From Candidatus Butyricimonas faecavium (GTDB lineage Bacteria; Bacteroidota; Bacteroidia; Bacteroidales; Marinifilaceae), in contig CALUKD010000003.1 of the NCBI GenBank assembly GCA_944321125.1, positions 186,001 to 250,000 on the forward strand: a DNA stretch of 64,000 bases. The letters are read 5' to 3'. The notes beneath the pieces were generated by a model. That model worked only from the letters and a program-made list of their open reading frames with translations, was not told the DNA's origin and searched no databases. Made by a program: the position numbers and the translations under genes. Shown one piece after another: positions 17,986-28,141 of this stretch; position 1 is the first letter of the stretch; each line of letters starts with the position of its first letter.

Positions 17986-19134
17986 ATGGAAAAGAGAGAT
18001 TATTATGAGGTGTTGGGGGTATCTAAGAGTGCTGATGCCACTGAGATCAAGAAAGCATATCGGAAATTGGCTTTGAAATATCATCCGGATAAGAACCCGG
18101 GAGATAAGGAGGCCGAGGAAAAATTTAAAGAAGCTGCGGAAGCATACGATGTGTTGAGTAATGAGGAAAAGAGACGTCGTTATGACCAGTTTGGACATGC
18201 CGGTGTTGGAGGTGCCGGGCAAGGAGGCTTTGGTGGCGGCATGAGTATGGATGATATTTTCTCTCAGTTCGGGGATATTTTTGGAAGTTTTGGCGGCTTT
18301 AGTGGTTTCGGGGGTTTTGGTGGTGGCCGTAGTGCCCGTCGGGTCAACCGGGGAACTAACTTGAGAGTGAAAGTGAAAATGAATCTTCAAGAAATTGCTA
18401 CCGGAATTGAGAAAAAAATCAAAGTAAAAAAATACGTGGCTTGTCAACATTGTAACGGTACGGGAGCAAAGGATGGAAAATCCTATTCCACTTGTTCTAC
18501 CTGTAAGGGATCGGGACAGGTGACGCGGGTACAGAATACAATATTGGGAGCGATGCAAACTACTTCCACGTGTCCTACTTGTGAAGGTGAAGGAAAGATT
18601 ATTAGTGAAAAATGTACTTTCTGTAATGGAGAGGGTGTGTTGATGTCGGAAGAGGTAATTTCTATCAATATTCCGGCAGGAGTGGCAGAAGGAATGCAAC
18701 TATCATTGAGTGGTAAAGGAAATGCCGCTCGTCGTGGAGGTGTGAACGGGGATTTGATCGTGTTGATAGAAGAAGAAGAGCATCCGGAGTTGGTAAGAGA
18801 TGGGAATGATTTATTGTATAATGTGTTTATCGGATATCCGGAAGCTGTGTTAGGAGAAACGGTTGAGATTCCAACTATCGAAGGAAAAGTGAAAGTGAAG
18901 ATTGAAGCAGGTACTCAACCGGGTAAAATATTGCGTTTACGAGGAAAAGGATTGCCTGATGTAAACGGTTACGGTAAAGGTGATTTGTTGGCAAAGGTAA
19001 ACGTGTGGATTCCTAAGAACTTGTCGAAGGACGAGAAAAAGCTCGTTGAAAAGATGAGAGAGGCGGAAGGTTTTAAGCCAGGGAGTAGCGATAAGAAAAG
19101 TATCTTCTCCAAGATGAAGGATTTTTTTGATTAG
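17986..19134 (+). CDS. dnaJ: Chaperone protein DnaJ
   Basis: DnaJ delivers substrates to DnaK and stimulates its ATPase. The ATG at 17986 gives [20 protein letters not shown]; a GTG at 17980 is in frame but unnecessary. The 382-residue product has the J domain with HPD at residues 33-35, a Gly/Phe-rich region ([13 protein letters not shown]), four CxxCxGxG zinc repeats ([32 protein letters not shown]) and the C-terminal substrate domains. It is a type I DnaJ, co-transcribed with grpE. Confidence 0.97.
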   Translation: MEKRDYYEVLGVSKSADATEIKKAYRKLALKYHPDKNPGDKEAEEKFKEAAEAYDVLSNEEKRRRYDQFGHAGVGGAGQGGFGGGMSMDDIFSQFGDIFGSFGGFSGFGGFGGGRSARRVNRGTNLRVKVKMNLQEIATGIEKKIKVKKYVACQHCNGTGAKDGKSYSTCSTCKGSGQVTRVQNTILGAMQTTSTCPTCEGEGKIISEKCTFCNGEGVLMSEEVISINIPAGVAEGMQLSLSGKGNAARRGGVNGDLIVLIEEEEHPELVRDGNDLLYNVFIGYPEAVLGETVEIPTIEGKVKVKIEAGTQPGKILRLRGKGLPDVNGYGKGDLLAKVNVWIPKNLSKDEKKLVEKMREAEGFKPGSSDKKSIFSKMKDFFD

Positions 19135-19145
19135 AAAATAGATAT

Positions 19146-20096
19146 ATGATTACACTGACACAATTAGAATATATTGTTGCGGTCGATGAATTCCGGCATT
19201 TTGCAACAGCGGCAGATAAGTGTTTCGTGACACAACCGACACTGAGTATGCAAATTAAAAAGTTGGAAGATGATCTGGGTGTAATCATTTTCGATCGAAG
19301 TCGACAACCGGTTGTGCCCACAGATATTGGTTATAAGTTGATAGAGCAGGCCAGAACAGTGTTGGCTTCGACACAAAGAATAAAAGAGATTATTAATGAA
19401 GAGAAACAGGAGGTAGCGGGATCTTTAAAAATAGGTATTATTCCTACGCTAGCTCCTTATTTATTGCCGATATTTATCGGGGATTATATTCGTCGTTATC
19501 CTGGAGTACAAGTGGAGGTGGAAGAATTGATTTCGGAAGAGATTATTCGGCGACTGAAACATGACACGTTGGATGTGGGTATATTCGTGACTCCTTATCA
19601 TGATGATAAAATTAGTGAACAGCCTGTGTTTTATGAGGAAATGATGATATATGCCCATCCTGATCACGAACTTTTAAAAAAGAAAGACGTAGAAACACAA
19701 GATATAGCAACTCCTGAGTTATGGATGTTGGGAGATGGACATTGTTTCCGGGATCAAGTTGTAAATTTATGTGAGATGCGAGGAACGCAGCATAAAAATT
19801 TACCTTTTGATTTCGAAAGTAATTCTTTGGAGACTTTGATGAAGATTGTGGATCGGGAGGGTGGATTTACCCTGATTCCAGAATTGGCTACGTTGTACAT
19901 GACAGAGGAAAAGAAAAAGCAAGTACGTTCGTTCACAACGTCCAAACCTTTGCGGGAGGTCAGTGTAATATATTCTCGTCATTTCACGAAACAAAAGTTA
20001 ATTGATTTACTTTGTGAAGATATACGACAAGTGGTTCCCCCAGGAATGTTGAAGAAAGAAAGAGGAAAAATCGTTGAATGGAAAAAGGTAAGATAA
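19146..20096 (+). CDS. oxyR: LysR-type regulator, OxyR-like peroxide sensor
   Basis: The 316-residue product has an N-terminal winged helix-turn-helix (residues 1-60, [20 protein letters not shown]) and a periplasmic-binding-like effector domain. Cys200 and Cys209 in [17 protein letters not shown] have the same spacing as the redox pair Cys199/Cys208 of E. coli OxyR, in a matching sequence setting. It is therefore probably the activator of catalase, ahpC and dps genes, none of which lies in this window. It begins 11 bases after dnaJ. Confidence 0.92.
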   Translation: MITLTQLEYIVAVDEFRHFATAADKCFVTQPTLSMQIKKLEDDLGVIIFDRSRQPVVPTDIGYKLIEQARTVLASTQRIKEIINEEKQEVAGSLKIGIIPTLAPYLLPIFIGDYIRRYPGVQVEVEELISEEIIRRLKHDTLDVGIFVTPYHDDKISEQPVFYEEMMIYAHPDHELLKKKDVETQDIATPELWMLGDGHCFRDQVVNLCEMRGTQHKNLPFDFESNSLETLMKIVDREGGFTLIPELATLYMTEEKKKQVRSFTTSKPLREVSVIYSRHFTKQKLIDLLCEDIRQVVPPGMLKKERGKIVEWKKVR

Positions 20097-20113
20097 ATGT
20101 AATACTCGAATAT

Positions 20114-20692
20114 ATGGATAGTATCAAAAAAAGTTTTTTGGAGGCGCAGCAGGTATTAGCAGATTTCGTGGCGGACGAGGAGAAATTGAAACAAGTTGGG
20201 TTGGCGGCAGAGATATTATCCCGGGTATTGAAAAACGGAGGTAAGGTGATAAGTTGTGGAAATGGAGGTTCTATGAGTGATGCCATGCATTTCGCAGAAG
20301 AACTTACCGGGCGTTTTAGGGGAGATCGTCCTGCACTACCGGCAATAGCAATTTCCGATCCGACCCATTTGACGTGTGTGGCAAATGATTTCGGGTTTGA
20401 GTACGTGTTCTCCCGTTACGTGGAAGCCCACGGGAAAGCAGGTGATGTGTTACTGGCAATCAGTACTTCCGGTAATTCCGAGAATGTTATAAAAGCCATT
20501 GATGAGGCTCACCGAAAGGGAATGTTGGTGATCGGGTTAACCGGTAAGGATGGCGGTAAAATGAAGAATAGGTGTGATGTGAATATCTGCGTACCTTGGA
20601 ATGGGTATTCTGACAGGATTCAAGAGATTCACATCAAAGTGATTCATATCTTGATCGAGCAAATCGAGATGCATTTGTTTACGGAACAATAG
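20114..20692 (+). CDS. gmhA: Sedoheptulose-7-phosphate isomerase (phosphoheptose isomerase)
   Basis: GmhA starts heptose synthesis for the LPS core by converting sedoheptulose 7-phosphate to D-glycero-D-manno-heptose 7-phosphate. The start at 20114 gives [19 protein letters not shown], matching the family; an ATG at 20078 would overlap oxyR. The 192-residue SIS-domain protein shows [31 protein letters not shown] and LTGKDGGKM. It is 17 bases after oxyR, although the two have no known functional link. Confidence 0.93.
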   Translation: MDSIKKSFLEAQQVLADFVADEEKLKQVGLAAEILSRVLKNGGKVISCGNGGSMSDAMHFAEELTGRFRGDRPALPAIAISDPTHLTCVANDFGFEYVFSRYVEAHGKAGDVLLAISTSGNSENVIKAIDEAHRKGMLVIGLTGKDGGKMKNRCDVNICVPWNGYSDRIQEIHIKVIHILIEQIEMHLFTEQ

Positions 20693-20726
20693 AAAGAGGT
20701 GTGTATATGTTCTTAATAGTATAGTT

Positions 20727-21398
20727 ATGGGAAATAAAATTAATGATCCTATTGTCCGTTTAATGGGACTTAGGTATAAGTCACATCCGTGGCATGGTTT
20801 GGATATTGGAACGGATGCGCCGAATGTGGTCACCGCCTTTATCGAGATGGTACCGACAGACACGGTAAAGTATGAGTTGGATAAAGTGAGTGGGTATATA
20901 AAAATAGATCGTCCGCAGAAATATTCGAACGTGGTTCCCGCTTTGTATGGTTTTTTACCGCAAACGTATTGCGGAGATTTGGTTGCCGAATACTGTATGT
21001 TGCAGACCGAGAGAACGGATATTCATGGGGACGGTGATCCGCTTGATATTTGTGTCCTGACCGAGAAAACGATTTCTCACGGGGATATTATTGCGGAAGT
21101 TCGTCCTATTGGAGGATTCCGGATGTTAGATAAGAATGAGGCAGACGATAAGATTATTGCTGTGTTGAAACATGATGCTACGTATAATATTTACAATGAT
21201 ATTTCCGAATTACCACACGTGGTGATTGATCGGTTGCGGCATTATTTTTTAACCTATAAGGATCTTCCCGGTGAAGAGCGGCGTACGGAAATTACTCATG
21301 TCTATAATAAGGAAGAGGCTTTTGAGGTAATTCGCCGAAGTGCAGAGGATTATAAAAATCACTTCCAAGGACTTGAAGATATACTAAGTCGGGTATAA
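20727..21398 (+). CDS. ppa: Inorganic pyrophosphatase, family I
   Basis: This soluble enzyme hydrolyses pyrophosphate and drives biosynthetic reactions. The 223-residue product has the family I signature DGDPLDICVL (around residue 105), preceded by LYGFLPQTYCGDLV and followed by IGGFRMLDKNEADDKIIAVL. It is somewhat longer than E. coli Ppa (about 175) because of N- and C-terminal additions. It is the last gene of the + strand run that began at grpE and ends at a bidirectional hairpin. Confidence 0.93.
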   Translation: MGNKINDPIVRLMGLRYKSHPWHGLDIGTDAPNVVTAFIEMVPTDTVKYELDKVSGYIKIDRPQKYSNVVPALYGFLPQTYCGDLVAEYCMLQTERTDIHGDGDPLDICVLTEKTISHGDIIAEVRPIGGFRMLDKNEADDKIIAVLKHDATYNIYNDISELPHVVIDRLRHYFLTYKDLPGEERRTEITHVYNKEEAFEVIRRSAEDYKNHFQGLEDILSRV

Positions 21399-21415
21399 CG
21401 ATAAGGTAAAAGATA

Positions 21416-21460
21416 AAAACTAAAAGGTAAAAGTTCGGCTTTCTTTTATCTTTTAGTTTT
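21416..21460. terminator. Bidirectional AT-rich terminator between ppa and comM
   Basis: An 18-base arm at 21416-21433 (AAAACTAAAAGGTAAAAG) pairs with 21443-21460 (CTTTTATCTTTTAGTTTT) with one G-U, around loop TTCGGCTTT. The two genes converge here. Confidence 0.65.
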
Positions 21461-21468
21461 AAATTCTC

Positions 21469-23004
21469 TCATCCACCCCATCCGTCTTTGTCAAGACTGC
21501 GATATTGTATCGCTTCGGCTATATATTGCGGGGTAATCTTTTCATTGTGGTCCAGATCGGCAATCGTTCGAGACAATTTGATGATTCGGTCGTAAGCCCG
21601 AGCTGAAAGTCCGAAACGTTGCATGGCAATTTTTAGTAACGCAATACATTTATCATCCAAAGGACAATACTTTTTAAGTAATGGGGAGGTCATTTGTGCA
21701 TTACAATAAATCCCCGGGTAAGATTGGAAGCGTTGGGTTTGGATAGTCCGGGCTGCGATCACTCTAGCTCGAACAATGGAGCTTGGTTCACTATCCGAGG
21801 AATTCGAAATTTTATCAAGTTCTACGGGGATCACTTCAATATGTATGTCAATCCGGTCGAGTAAAGGGCCGGATATTTTTGATAAGTATTTTTGGACCGC
21901 TCCAGGAGGACAACTACACTCCTTTGTAGGATGGTTATAATATCCGCAGGGACAAGGATTCATGGAAGCGACCAACATGATGTTAGCTGGATATTCCACG
22001 CTAAACTTGGAACGGCTGATCATAATCTTCCGATCTTCAAGTGGTTGTCTCAATACTTCTAGTACTGCCCGGCGAAATTCGGGAAGTTCGTCTAGAAATA
22101 AGATTCCATGATGGGCAAGTGATATTTCTCCCGGTTGGGGCCAAGAGCCTCCGCCAACAAGTGCGACATCAGATATGGTATGATGTGGCGAACGGAAAGG
22201 ACGGGAGGTAATTAAGGAGTGATTGTTTTGGATTTTCCCCGCGACGGAATGAATTTTTGTCGTTTCTAGGGCCTCTTCGATTGTCATGGGTGGGAGAATT
22301 GTCGGTAATCTTCGGGCCAGCATGGTTTTTCCGGAACCTGGGGAACCGATCATAATCATGTTATGTCCACCTGCTGCGGCAACTTCCATTGCACGCTTCA
22401 CGTTTTCTTGTCCTTTCACGTCTTTAAAATCAAGTAAATCATTATCGGGAAACGCCGTCATGGCTTGTTGATCAAAAGAAATGGGCGAGAAGTCTTTTTC
22501 TTGTTTTAGAAAAGTGATTACTTCATTCAGATGATGAAAGCCGTAAACTTCAATATCTTGAACAACAGCAGCTTCGTTAGCATTTTGGTAGGGCAAAAGG
22601 ATTCCTTTAAAACCTTCTTTTTTGGCATGTATGGCGATGGGAAGTACCCCTTTGACCGCTTGAAGGCTACCATCTAATGACAATTCTCCCAAGATTAAGT
22701 ATTTATCCAGTTGTGCATTAGGTAGCTGATCATTAGCTGCGAGAATTCCAATAGCCAACGGTAAGTCGAAAGATGACCCTTCTTTCTTTACATCAGCAGG
22801 GGCCATATTAATAATTACTCGTTTACCTGGGATTTTTAACCCTATCTCCCGGAGGGCAGAATCAATTCTTTGTTGACTTTCTTTTACTGCGTTATCAGGC
22901 AAGCCGACAATAATGAATTTCGCACCCCAAAGAATATTAACTTCGATCGTGATGGTTAAAGCATTGATTCCGTACACTGCACCCCCGAAAATTTTAACTA
23001 ACAT
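21469..23004 (-). CDS. comM: YifB/ComM-family magnesium-chelatase-like AAA+ ATPase
   Basis: The 511-residue product has an N-terminal Lon-protease-like fold (IFGGAVYGINALTITIEV; NMAPADVKKEGSSFDLPLAI) and an Mg-chelatase-type AAA+ core with Walker A GSPGSGKTMLARRL and Walker B FLDELPEF, followed by the C-terminal helical domain. A cysteine-rich stretch NPCPCGYYNHPTKECSCPPG lies mid-protein. ComM is a branch-migration helicase helping natural transformation in Vibrio; the Bacteroidota role has not been shown. It is complete and full length. Confidence 0.92.
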   Translation of the reverse strand: MLVKIFGGAVYGINALTITIEVNILWGAKFIIVGLPDNAVKESQQRIDSALREIGLKIPGKRVIINMAPADVKKEGSSFDLPLAIGILAANDQLPNAQLDKYLILGELSLDGSLQAVKGVLPIAIHAKKEGFKGILLPYQNANEAAVVQDIEVYGFHHLNEVITFLKQEKDFSPISFDQQAMTAFPDNDLLDFKDVKGQENVKRAMEVAAAGGHNMIMIGSPGSGKTMLARRLPTILPPMTIEEALETTKIHSVAGKIQNNHSLITSRPFRSPHHTISDVALVGGGSWPQPGEISLAHHGILFLDELPEFRRAVLEVLRQPLEDRKIMISRSKFSVEYPANIMLVASMNPCPCGYYNHPTKECSCPPGAVQKYLSKISGPLLDRIDIHIEVIPVELDKISNSSDSEPSSIVRARVIAARTIQTQRFQSYPGIYCNAQMTSPLLKKYCPLDDKCIALLKIAMQRFGLSARAYDRIIKLSRTIADLDHNEKITPQYIAEAIQYRSLDKDGWGG

Positions 23005-23077
23005 ACCGTCTGAGCTTATGTTTCACATACAAGCGTGTAAGTTAGGATTATTTTGCAGGAAAACAATGCAAAATAGG

Positions 23078-23839
23078 TTATTTTTTGCGATCTATTTTTT
23101 CGAGAAACACCTTCTCCCCGTTGAATACGGCATAACTGAAATGCGTAATCCAATCTCCCGTGTTGATATAGTGGCTATTGGGTGCGAGTTCAAGGTAGAG
23201 AGGTAAATGGCGATGGCCGAAAATGAAATAATCCACGTGGTGTTCTTTTAAGATATTCCTGCAATAAATGACAATTTCTTCCTTGTCATCTCCCAAGTAA
23301 CCTCTAGCCTCTATTTTTCCGTTTCCTTTCAACCGAGAATGGGATGACCATTTATTGGCTAAAACGATTCCCCAGTCGGGATGGATAAATCGGAAGCATT
23401 TTTGTAAAAAACGATTGTGAAAAGCATTACGTAAGAAAAGGTATCCTTTATCATTCGGATTTAGACCGTCACCATGTCCGATAAGGAAAGACTTTCCGTT
23501 TATCGTGGTTTCCTGTATGGAAGTATGTAGGATGACGCCACACTCTTTTGCCAAGTAGTCGAAAGCCCAGATATCGTGGTTTCCTGTAAAGAAATGTACC
23601 TTAATCCCTTGATCCGTGAAATGGGTTAGTTCGGCAAGAAAGCGTACATGACCTTTGGGTACGACGTATTTGTACTCAAACCAAAAGTCAAACATATCAC
23701 CAAGCAGGTAAAGCTCTGAGCAATCAGGTTTGATGCTTTCTAAAAACTCTACGAGCATAATTTCTCTCTCCCGATTATCTTTCAATAGTTTGGCACCTAA
23801 GTGTGCGTCTGAAAGAAAATAAACTTTCTTACCCTGCAT
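23078..23839 (-). CDS. lpxH: UDP-2,3-diacylglucosamine diphosphatase, LpxH type
   Basis: LpxH makes lipid X (2,3-diacylglucosamine 1-phosphate) in lipid A synthesis. The ATG at 23839 gives MQGKKVYFLSDAHLG; a TTG at 23857 is an alternative. The 253-residue product has the calcineurin-like metallophosphoesterase motifs in order: SDAHLG, GDMFDFWF, GNHDIW, LIGHGDGL and FGHRHLP. Family assignment to LpxH rather than a general phosphoesterase rests on these spacings and the length. It lies 23 bases downstream of the thioredoxin-fold lipoprotein. Confidence 0.85.
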   Translation of the reverse strand: MQGKKVYFLSDAHLGAKLLKDNREREIMLVEFLESIKPDCSELYLLGDMFDFWFEYKYVVPKGHVRFLAELTHFTDQGIKVHFFTGNHDIWAFDYLAKECGVILHTSIQETTINGKSFLIGHGDGLNPNDKGYLFLRNAFHNRFLQKCFRFIHPDWGIVLANKWSSHSRLKGNGKIEARGYLGDDKEEIVIYCRNILKEHHVDYFIFGHRHLPLYLELAPNSHYINTGDWITHFSYAVFNGEKVFLEKIDRKK

Positions 23840-23862
23840 GATGATATGTTCGTCCAATATAA

Positions 23863-25023
23863 TTATTTTTTCAACAAGTCGTTCAAACGGTCTTCCAAAC
23901 GGCTACCATACAAATTTTTACCGACAATTTCTTTCTTCTGGTTAATGATGTAATTTGCTGGAATACTCTTCACGTTCCAAGTCGAGGCAGCCCGACTCTG
24001 TAACGCTCCTTCATCCCATACGCAAATCCAATTGATCTTGTTCGTTTTTACTACATCTTCCCAGAGAAGTCTGTTTTTATCCAAACAAACCATGTAGATT
24101 TCCACTCCCCGGTTTTTAAATTTGTTGTACACGCTTTTCATCTGGTTAATGTACTCTTGGCTCTCTTTGGCTGTAATCAGCCCGAAGTCAAGCACGATGA
24201 GTTTTGATTTGAGAGAGTTTAGTGAAATATCCTTGCCATTTACATCTGGTAAATTAATATCCGGTAATGAACCTTCCGAGTTATTAATCACGGCTGCTAG
24301 CTGCTGGTTGCGGATAGCTTGGGATATTTGTTTCAGGTGATTCATGATTGCCTTTGTGTATTGAGATTCGGGATAAAGGGCTGTTAAGGATGATGCCACT
24401 ACTTTAAAATAATGAAGGTCTTCGAATTCGTCCATCACTCCGATATTATCATCGATCTTTTGATAAAGAGCGTAATAAGACGCCGGAGAGGTGGCGTGTT
24501 TAATGATGAAGTCACGGGTAAAGCTGATCTGTTTGTTTATTGCTTCTTCCCATGCTTTACTATATTCTTGGCGTTGAGCATCGTACTCGGTTCCTTGCGG
24601 GAGGGCTTGGTAAGATCTCTTCAGAGAATCCGTCAACGTAATGGTACGGGTAATTTGGAAATTTAGGAGTTTGATCCATAACGAGTTTTCAGAACCGTCT
24701 ACCCAGTAGTTATTTTTTATGTCATTCAGCGTACCGCTGACTTCAAGCACCTCATTCGGACTAGCGATCAAAATCACTTGTTCATTGTTAGAAAATCTTA
24801 AAGAATAAAATGTCGGGAGTTCAATGTCAAGTTTAAATTTAAACTCCCCGTTTTTGTTAATTTTTGTTGAATCGATAGTTTTTCTTGAACTTACATCTAT
24901 TTGTTCCAGATATACTTTCGTGTTGGCTGCATCTTTGATGGCTCCTGTAATTTCGACATTCGTCTTTTTACTACAGGATGCAATAAGAACTACAAGTAGT
25001 CCAAGTAATAGTATTTTTCTCAT
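23863..25023 (-). CDS. DUF4369/thioredoxin-fold lipoprotein lacking CxxC
   Basis: The 386-residue product starts with a lipoprotein signal (MRKILLLGLLVVLIASCSKK, lipid-bearing Cys at 17), then a DUF4369-like domain (GAIKDAANTKVYLEQID; residues about 25-110), a helical linker and a C-terminal AhpC/TlpA thioredoxin fold (LPDINLPDVNGKDISLNSLK). Where TlpA proteins have WCxxC, this one reads LDFGLITAKESQEY, with no cysteine, so it cannot act as a dithiol oxidoreductase. It may serve as a binding or scaffold protein in the periplasm. It shares strand and close spacing with lpxH. Confidence 0.82.
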   Translation of the reverse strand: MRKILLLGLLVVLIASCSKKTNVEITGAIKDAANTKVYLEQIDVSSRKTIDSTKINKNGEFKFKLDIELPTFYSLRFSNNEQVILIASPNEVLEVSGTLNDIKNNYWVDGSENSLWIKLLNFQITRTITLTDSLKRSYQALPQGTEYDAQRQEYSKAWEEAINKQISFTRDFIIKHATSPASYYALYQKIDDNIGVMDEFEDLHYFKVVASSLTALYPESQYTKAIMNHLKQISQAIRNQQLAAVINNSEGSLPDINLPDVNGKDISLNSLKSKLIVLDFGLITAKESQEYINQMKSVYNKFKNRGVEIYMVCLDKNRLLWEDVVKTNKINWICVWDEGALQSRAASTWNVKSIPANYIINQKKEIVGKNLYGSRLEDRLNDLLKK

Positions 25024-25184
25024 AATTTGTTGGAATGATATAAATAATCTACATCTTGATTTATGAAGTTCGAAAGTAATACTTTTTTTCTATTTTTTAC
25101 ATCGTCGGCCCAGATTTTGAATAAAAAAACCGTTAATTAATTGTTAAGGGTGTATTCTGGAGAATCGAAAATTGAAAATTATTT

Positions 25185-25192
25185 TACTTTTG
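25185..25192 (+). promoter_or_regulatory. -7 element of the metal-handling module
   Basis: TACTTTTG is an exact TAnnTTTG match ending 6 bases before the ATG at 25199. Transcription would begin within a few bases of the start codon, so the message is probably leaderless or nearly so. No convincing -33 element is seen. Confidence 0.5.
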
Positions 25193-25198
25193 CAAACG

Positions 25199-25624
25199 AT
25201 GAAGCAGAAAAAATTGAATATACCGGCACTTTTATTACTGTTCATTTTTTTATTGGGTACAGTAGGTGTGAATGTGAGTCGGGTCTCTTGCCAGCGTTGC
25301 CAAGAAACTTACTTGCACGTGATGGTTATTCCCGAGGACATCCCGTGTCCGTGTACACATGGTTGTTTCTGTTGTCACCAAAACTGTCACAATGCGCATA
25401 AGAAAAATTGTGATAATGCGAAACAAGAACATACTTATTACAAAGTAGCCGGTGATTGGACAATGTCCCATTTTGAGATACAATTCTGTGATATGGTGCA
25501 GGAGTGTAATTTCATGATGTTTTTACCGGATACGGTTATTTCTAATGTAAAACCTTTTAATTCTCCTATTGCATACATAGATATGTCTCCGCCCTTGGAG
25601 TTACTATGTATTTTTCGTTGTTGA
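25199..25624 (+). CDS. Exported Cys/His-rich protein, HYC_CC_PP-like
   Basis: The true start is the ATG at 25199; a TTG at 25172 is in frame but lies before the promoter box. The 141-residue product has a signal anchor (residues 8-24), then 13 cysteines after residue 30, including CQRC at 31-34 and the cluster CPCTHGCFCCHQNCHNAH (50-67), and ends MSPPLELLCIFRC. The PP-x-LL-C-x-FR ending resembles the small Bacteroidota HYC_CC_PP proteins found near metal-linked TonB receptors. Function is unknown; periplasmic metal binding is the obvious inference. Confidence 0.75.
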   Translation: MKQKKLNIPALLLLFIFLLGTVGVNVSRVSCQRCQETYLHVMVIPEDIPCPCTHGCFCCHQNCHNAHKKNCDNAKQEHTYYKVAGDWTMSHFEIQFCDMVQECNFMMFLPDTVISNVKPFNSPIAYIDMSPPLELLCIFRC

Positions 25625-25793
25625 TTAAATTTTGATCCGTGATGAAGATGCTTTAAAAGTATCTTTCGACGAGTCGTGTGTATGCGCCTGACTTGACTGA
25701 AACATTATTTAAAATTTAATCAAGAGAGAACGTGTTCCGTGGCATTGGATAAAAGAAGTATCCCGGCGCGTTCCAGAAAATTGTGGAATCTAT

Positions 25794-28082
25794 ATGAGAA
25801 ATTTGTTCATTATAATGTGTTTAATTGCCTCTGTTGGTTTACAGGCACAGACCATAAAAGGGCGTGTCATGGAAGAAACGGAAGATGGGGAGGTGGCATT
25901 ACCCGGGGCGAATGTTTACTGGGTAGGAACTTCGAAAGGGGCTGTTTCGGATGCGAACGGGGAATTTAAAATTAAGTGGGAAAAGGTTGGGAAGTTGGTT
26001 GTTAGTTTTATCGGGTATGGGTCGGATACGATAGAGGTAAAATCTACGGATAAATTCGTGACCTGCACGTTGAAGTCGGGGGAACAGTTGGACGAGGTGA
26101 GTGTGGCTGCCCGTAAACAGAGTACCGTGATGTCAACACAGGGACCTTTGATCGAACAATTAATCACGGGTGAAGAGTTGTGTAAAGCGGCTTGTTGTAA
26201 TTTGGGCGAGAGTTTCGAGACGAATGCCTCGGTTGACGTGTCGTATGCTGATGCGGTGACGGGTGCGAAGCAAATCCAGCTATTGGGATTGACTGGAAAA
26301 TACGTACAAATGATGACTGAGAATATGCCTAATTTCCGAGGATTGGCCTCTTTGTACGGTTTGACTTATATTCCGGGTCCTTGGATGTCCGCAATCTCCG
26401 TGTCAAAAGGAACGGGATCGGTGATTAACGGTTACGAATCAATGGCCGGACAAATTAGTGTGGATTACAAGAAACCCCGTGATTTGGAATTGCTTTCAGC
26501 TAATGTCTTCACGAGTAGCGAGGGAATGTACGAGTTTAATTCTAATTTCAGTATCAAGTTCAATGATAAGTGGAGTACGATGTTCCTTTTGCACGGGGAT
26601 TGGATGGAAGAGCCTCATGACGGGAACAAAGATGGATTTTTGGATATGCCGGAAAAAACACAATATAACGTGATGAATCGTTGGGCGTATAAAGATGACA
26701 CTTGGTATTTGCAATTCGGAGGCAAATTCATTGATGAGGAGCGAAATGGAGGGCAAACCTCTCATGGCGGACATGCTCAGGCCGACGAGAAATACGGGTT
26801 GTATAAAATTGGAATAGATACCCGTCGTTACGAGGCTTTCTTGAAATTAGGTTACCTGATGCCCCAGTACGAGAATACGAGTATGGCAATTTTGGTGAAC
26901 TATTCTGATCACACGCAAGATTCCTATTATGGGCCGAAGATGTATAATGCCGGGCAAAAGAGTTTATTCGTGAACTACATTTATCAATCTATTTTTGGGA
27001 CAAATCCAAGCCAGATGTACTCTGCCGGGTTAAGTTTCAATTACGACAAATACGACGAAGATTTCCGTGATCCGGTTTTCAATTATGGAGAGGATATTTC
27101 TACTGACTTCATAAACATGAAACGGGAAGAACGGGTGCCGGGAGCTTTCTTCCAGTACACGGGAGAATTCTTGGATCAGCGCTTTATCGTGATGGCAGGA
27201 TTGCGCTATGATTATCACAATATCTTCGGGAGTATCTGGACTCCGCGAGCTCACATCATGTACAAGCCGGATGAGTTTACCAGCATCAAGGCCACTTTCG
27301 GTCGCGGTCTACGTACGCCGAATATCTTGGCTGAGAACAGTTATTTGTTGGCCTCTGCTGCAAACTTCTACGTGAATGGAGAGTTGTTGGGTAAGAACCC
27401 GGCTTTGCTGGACGATTTGAAGATGGAGGATTCTTGGAATTTCGGGGCTAACGTGAACCGGAAGTTCGAGGTGTTCGGGCGTATCTTGAATATCAATTTG
27501 GATTATTACCATACGAAATTCAACGACCAAGTGGTAGTTGATAATGAGACGGCATACAACAAAGTGAACTTTTACAACTTAGATGGGGATTCCTATTCGA
27601 ATTGCTACCAAGTAGAAGTGAAATACGAGTTGATACCACGTTTGGAAGCTACCTTGGCCTATCGTTACAATGACGTGAAGACAACGATTAACGGTGATTT
27701 GAAACGTACCCCTTTAACGAGCCGTTACAAGGGATTGGTGAATTTGTCATACTTCACCAACTTGAAGAAATGGCAGTTCGATTTCACTACCCAATTCAAC
27801 GGTTCCGGACGTTTGCCGGAGCAGGGAGGAATTGCCGATGAGTATCGGGTAGCTTCCCGTTTCGATGATTTCCAGATCATGAATGCACAGGTCACGAAAT
27901 ATTTCCGTTTGTGGAGTATTTATGCGGGATGTGAGAATATCGGGGATTTCACCCAAAAGAATCCGATCGTGAATTCTCATAATCCTTGGAGCGATACCTT
28001 TGACTCGTCGAAAGTGTGGGGGCCTCTTCACGGACGTAAATTTTATATCGGTTTAAGATTTGCCTTAGATCGAAAAGAATAA
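25794..28082 (+). CDS. TonB-dependent receptor, probable metal transporter
   Basis: The 762-residue product has a signal peptide (MRNLFIIMCLIASVGLQAQ), a carboxypeptidase-regulatory-like domain (TIKGRVMEETEDGEVALPGA; SFIGYGSDTI), a plug domain (LGLTGKYVQMMTENMPNFRG; GSVINGYESMAGQISVDYK) and a 22-strand-type barrel ending GRKFYIGLRFALDRKE. In the plug, three cysteines stand close together (C130, C134, C135 in GEELCKAACCNLGES). A linked HMA-domain protein downstream and a Cys-rich exported protein upstream suggest copper or another soft metal rather than a siderophore, but the ligand is inferred. Confidence 0.87.
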   Translation: MRNLFIIMCLIASVGLQAQTIKGRVMEETEDGEVALPGANVYWVGTSKGAVSDANGEFKIKWEKVGKLVVSFIGYGSDTIEVKSTDKFVTCTLKSGEQLDEVSVAARKQSTVMSTQGPLIEQLITGEELCKAACCNLGESFETNASVDVSYADAVTGAKQIQLLGLTGKYVQMMTENMPNFRGLASLYGLTYIPGPWMSAISVSKGTGSVINGYESMAGQISVDYKKPRDLELLSANVFTSSEGMYEFNSNFSIKFNDKWSTMFLLHGDWMEEPHDGNKDGFLDMPEKTQYNVMNRWAYKDDTWYLQFGGKFIDEERNGGQTSHGGHAQADEKYGLYKIGIDTRRYEAFLKLGYLMPQYENTSMAILVNYSDHTQDSYYGPKMYNAGQKSLFVNYIYQSIFGTNPSQMYSAGLSFNYDKYDEDFRDPVFNYGEDISTDFINMKREERVPGAFFQYTGEFLDQRFIVMAGLRYDYHNIFGSIWTPRAHIMYKPDEFTSIKATFGRGLRTPNILAENSYLLASAANFYVNGELLGKNPALLDDLKMEDSWNFGANVNRKFEVFGRILNINLDYYHTKFNDQVVVDNETAYNKVNFYNLDGDSYSNCYQVEVKYELIPRLEATLAYRYNDVKTTINGDLKRTPLTSRYKGLVNLSYFTNLKKWQFDFTTQFNGSGRLPEQGGIADEYRVASRFDDFQIMNAQVTKYFRLWSIYAGCENIGDFTQKNPIVNSHNPWSDTFDSSKVWGPLHGRKFYIGLRFALDRKE

Positions 28083-28141
28083 TCAGTCAATAAAATAATT
28101 ACTTTTGAAAAACAATGTTTTTAATAACTAATACATTTACT

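Noticed and set aside
17917-18699. A 260-codon open frame on the minus strand
   Set aside because: It lies entirely opposite dnaJ and the grpE end, is rich in Ser, His and Phe as antisense frames are, and matches no family; dnaJ is certain.
25739-25793. An alternative start for the metal-linked TonB receptor upstream of 25794
   Set aside because: The only other open frame here is in a different phase; the ATG at 25794 begins a proper signal peptide.
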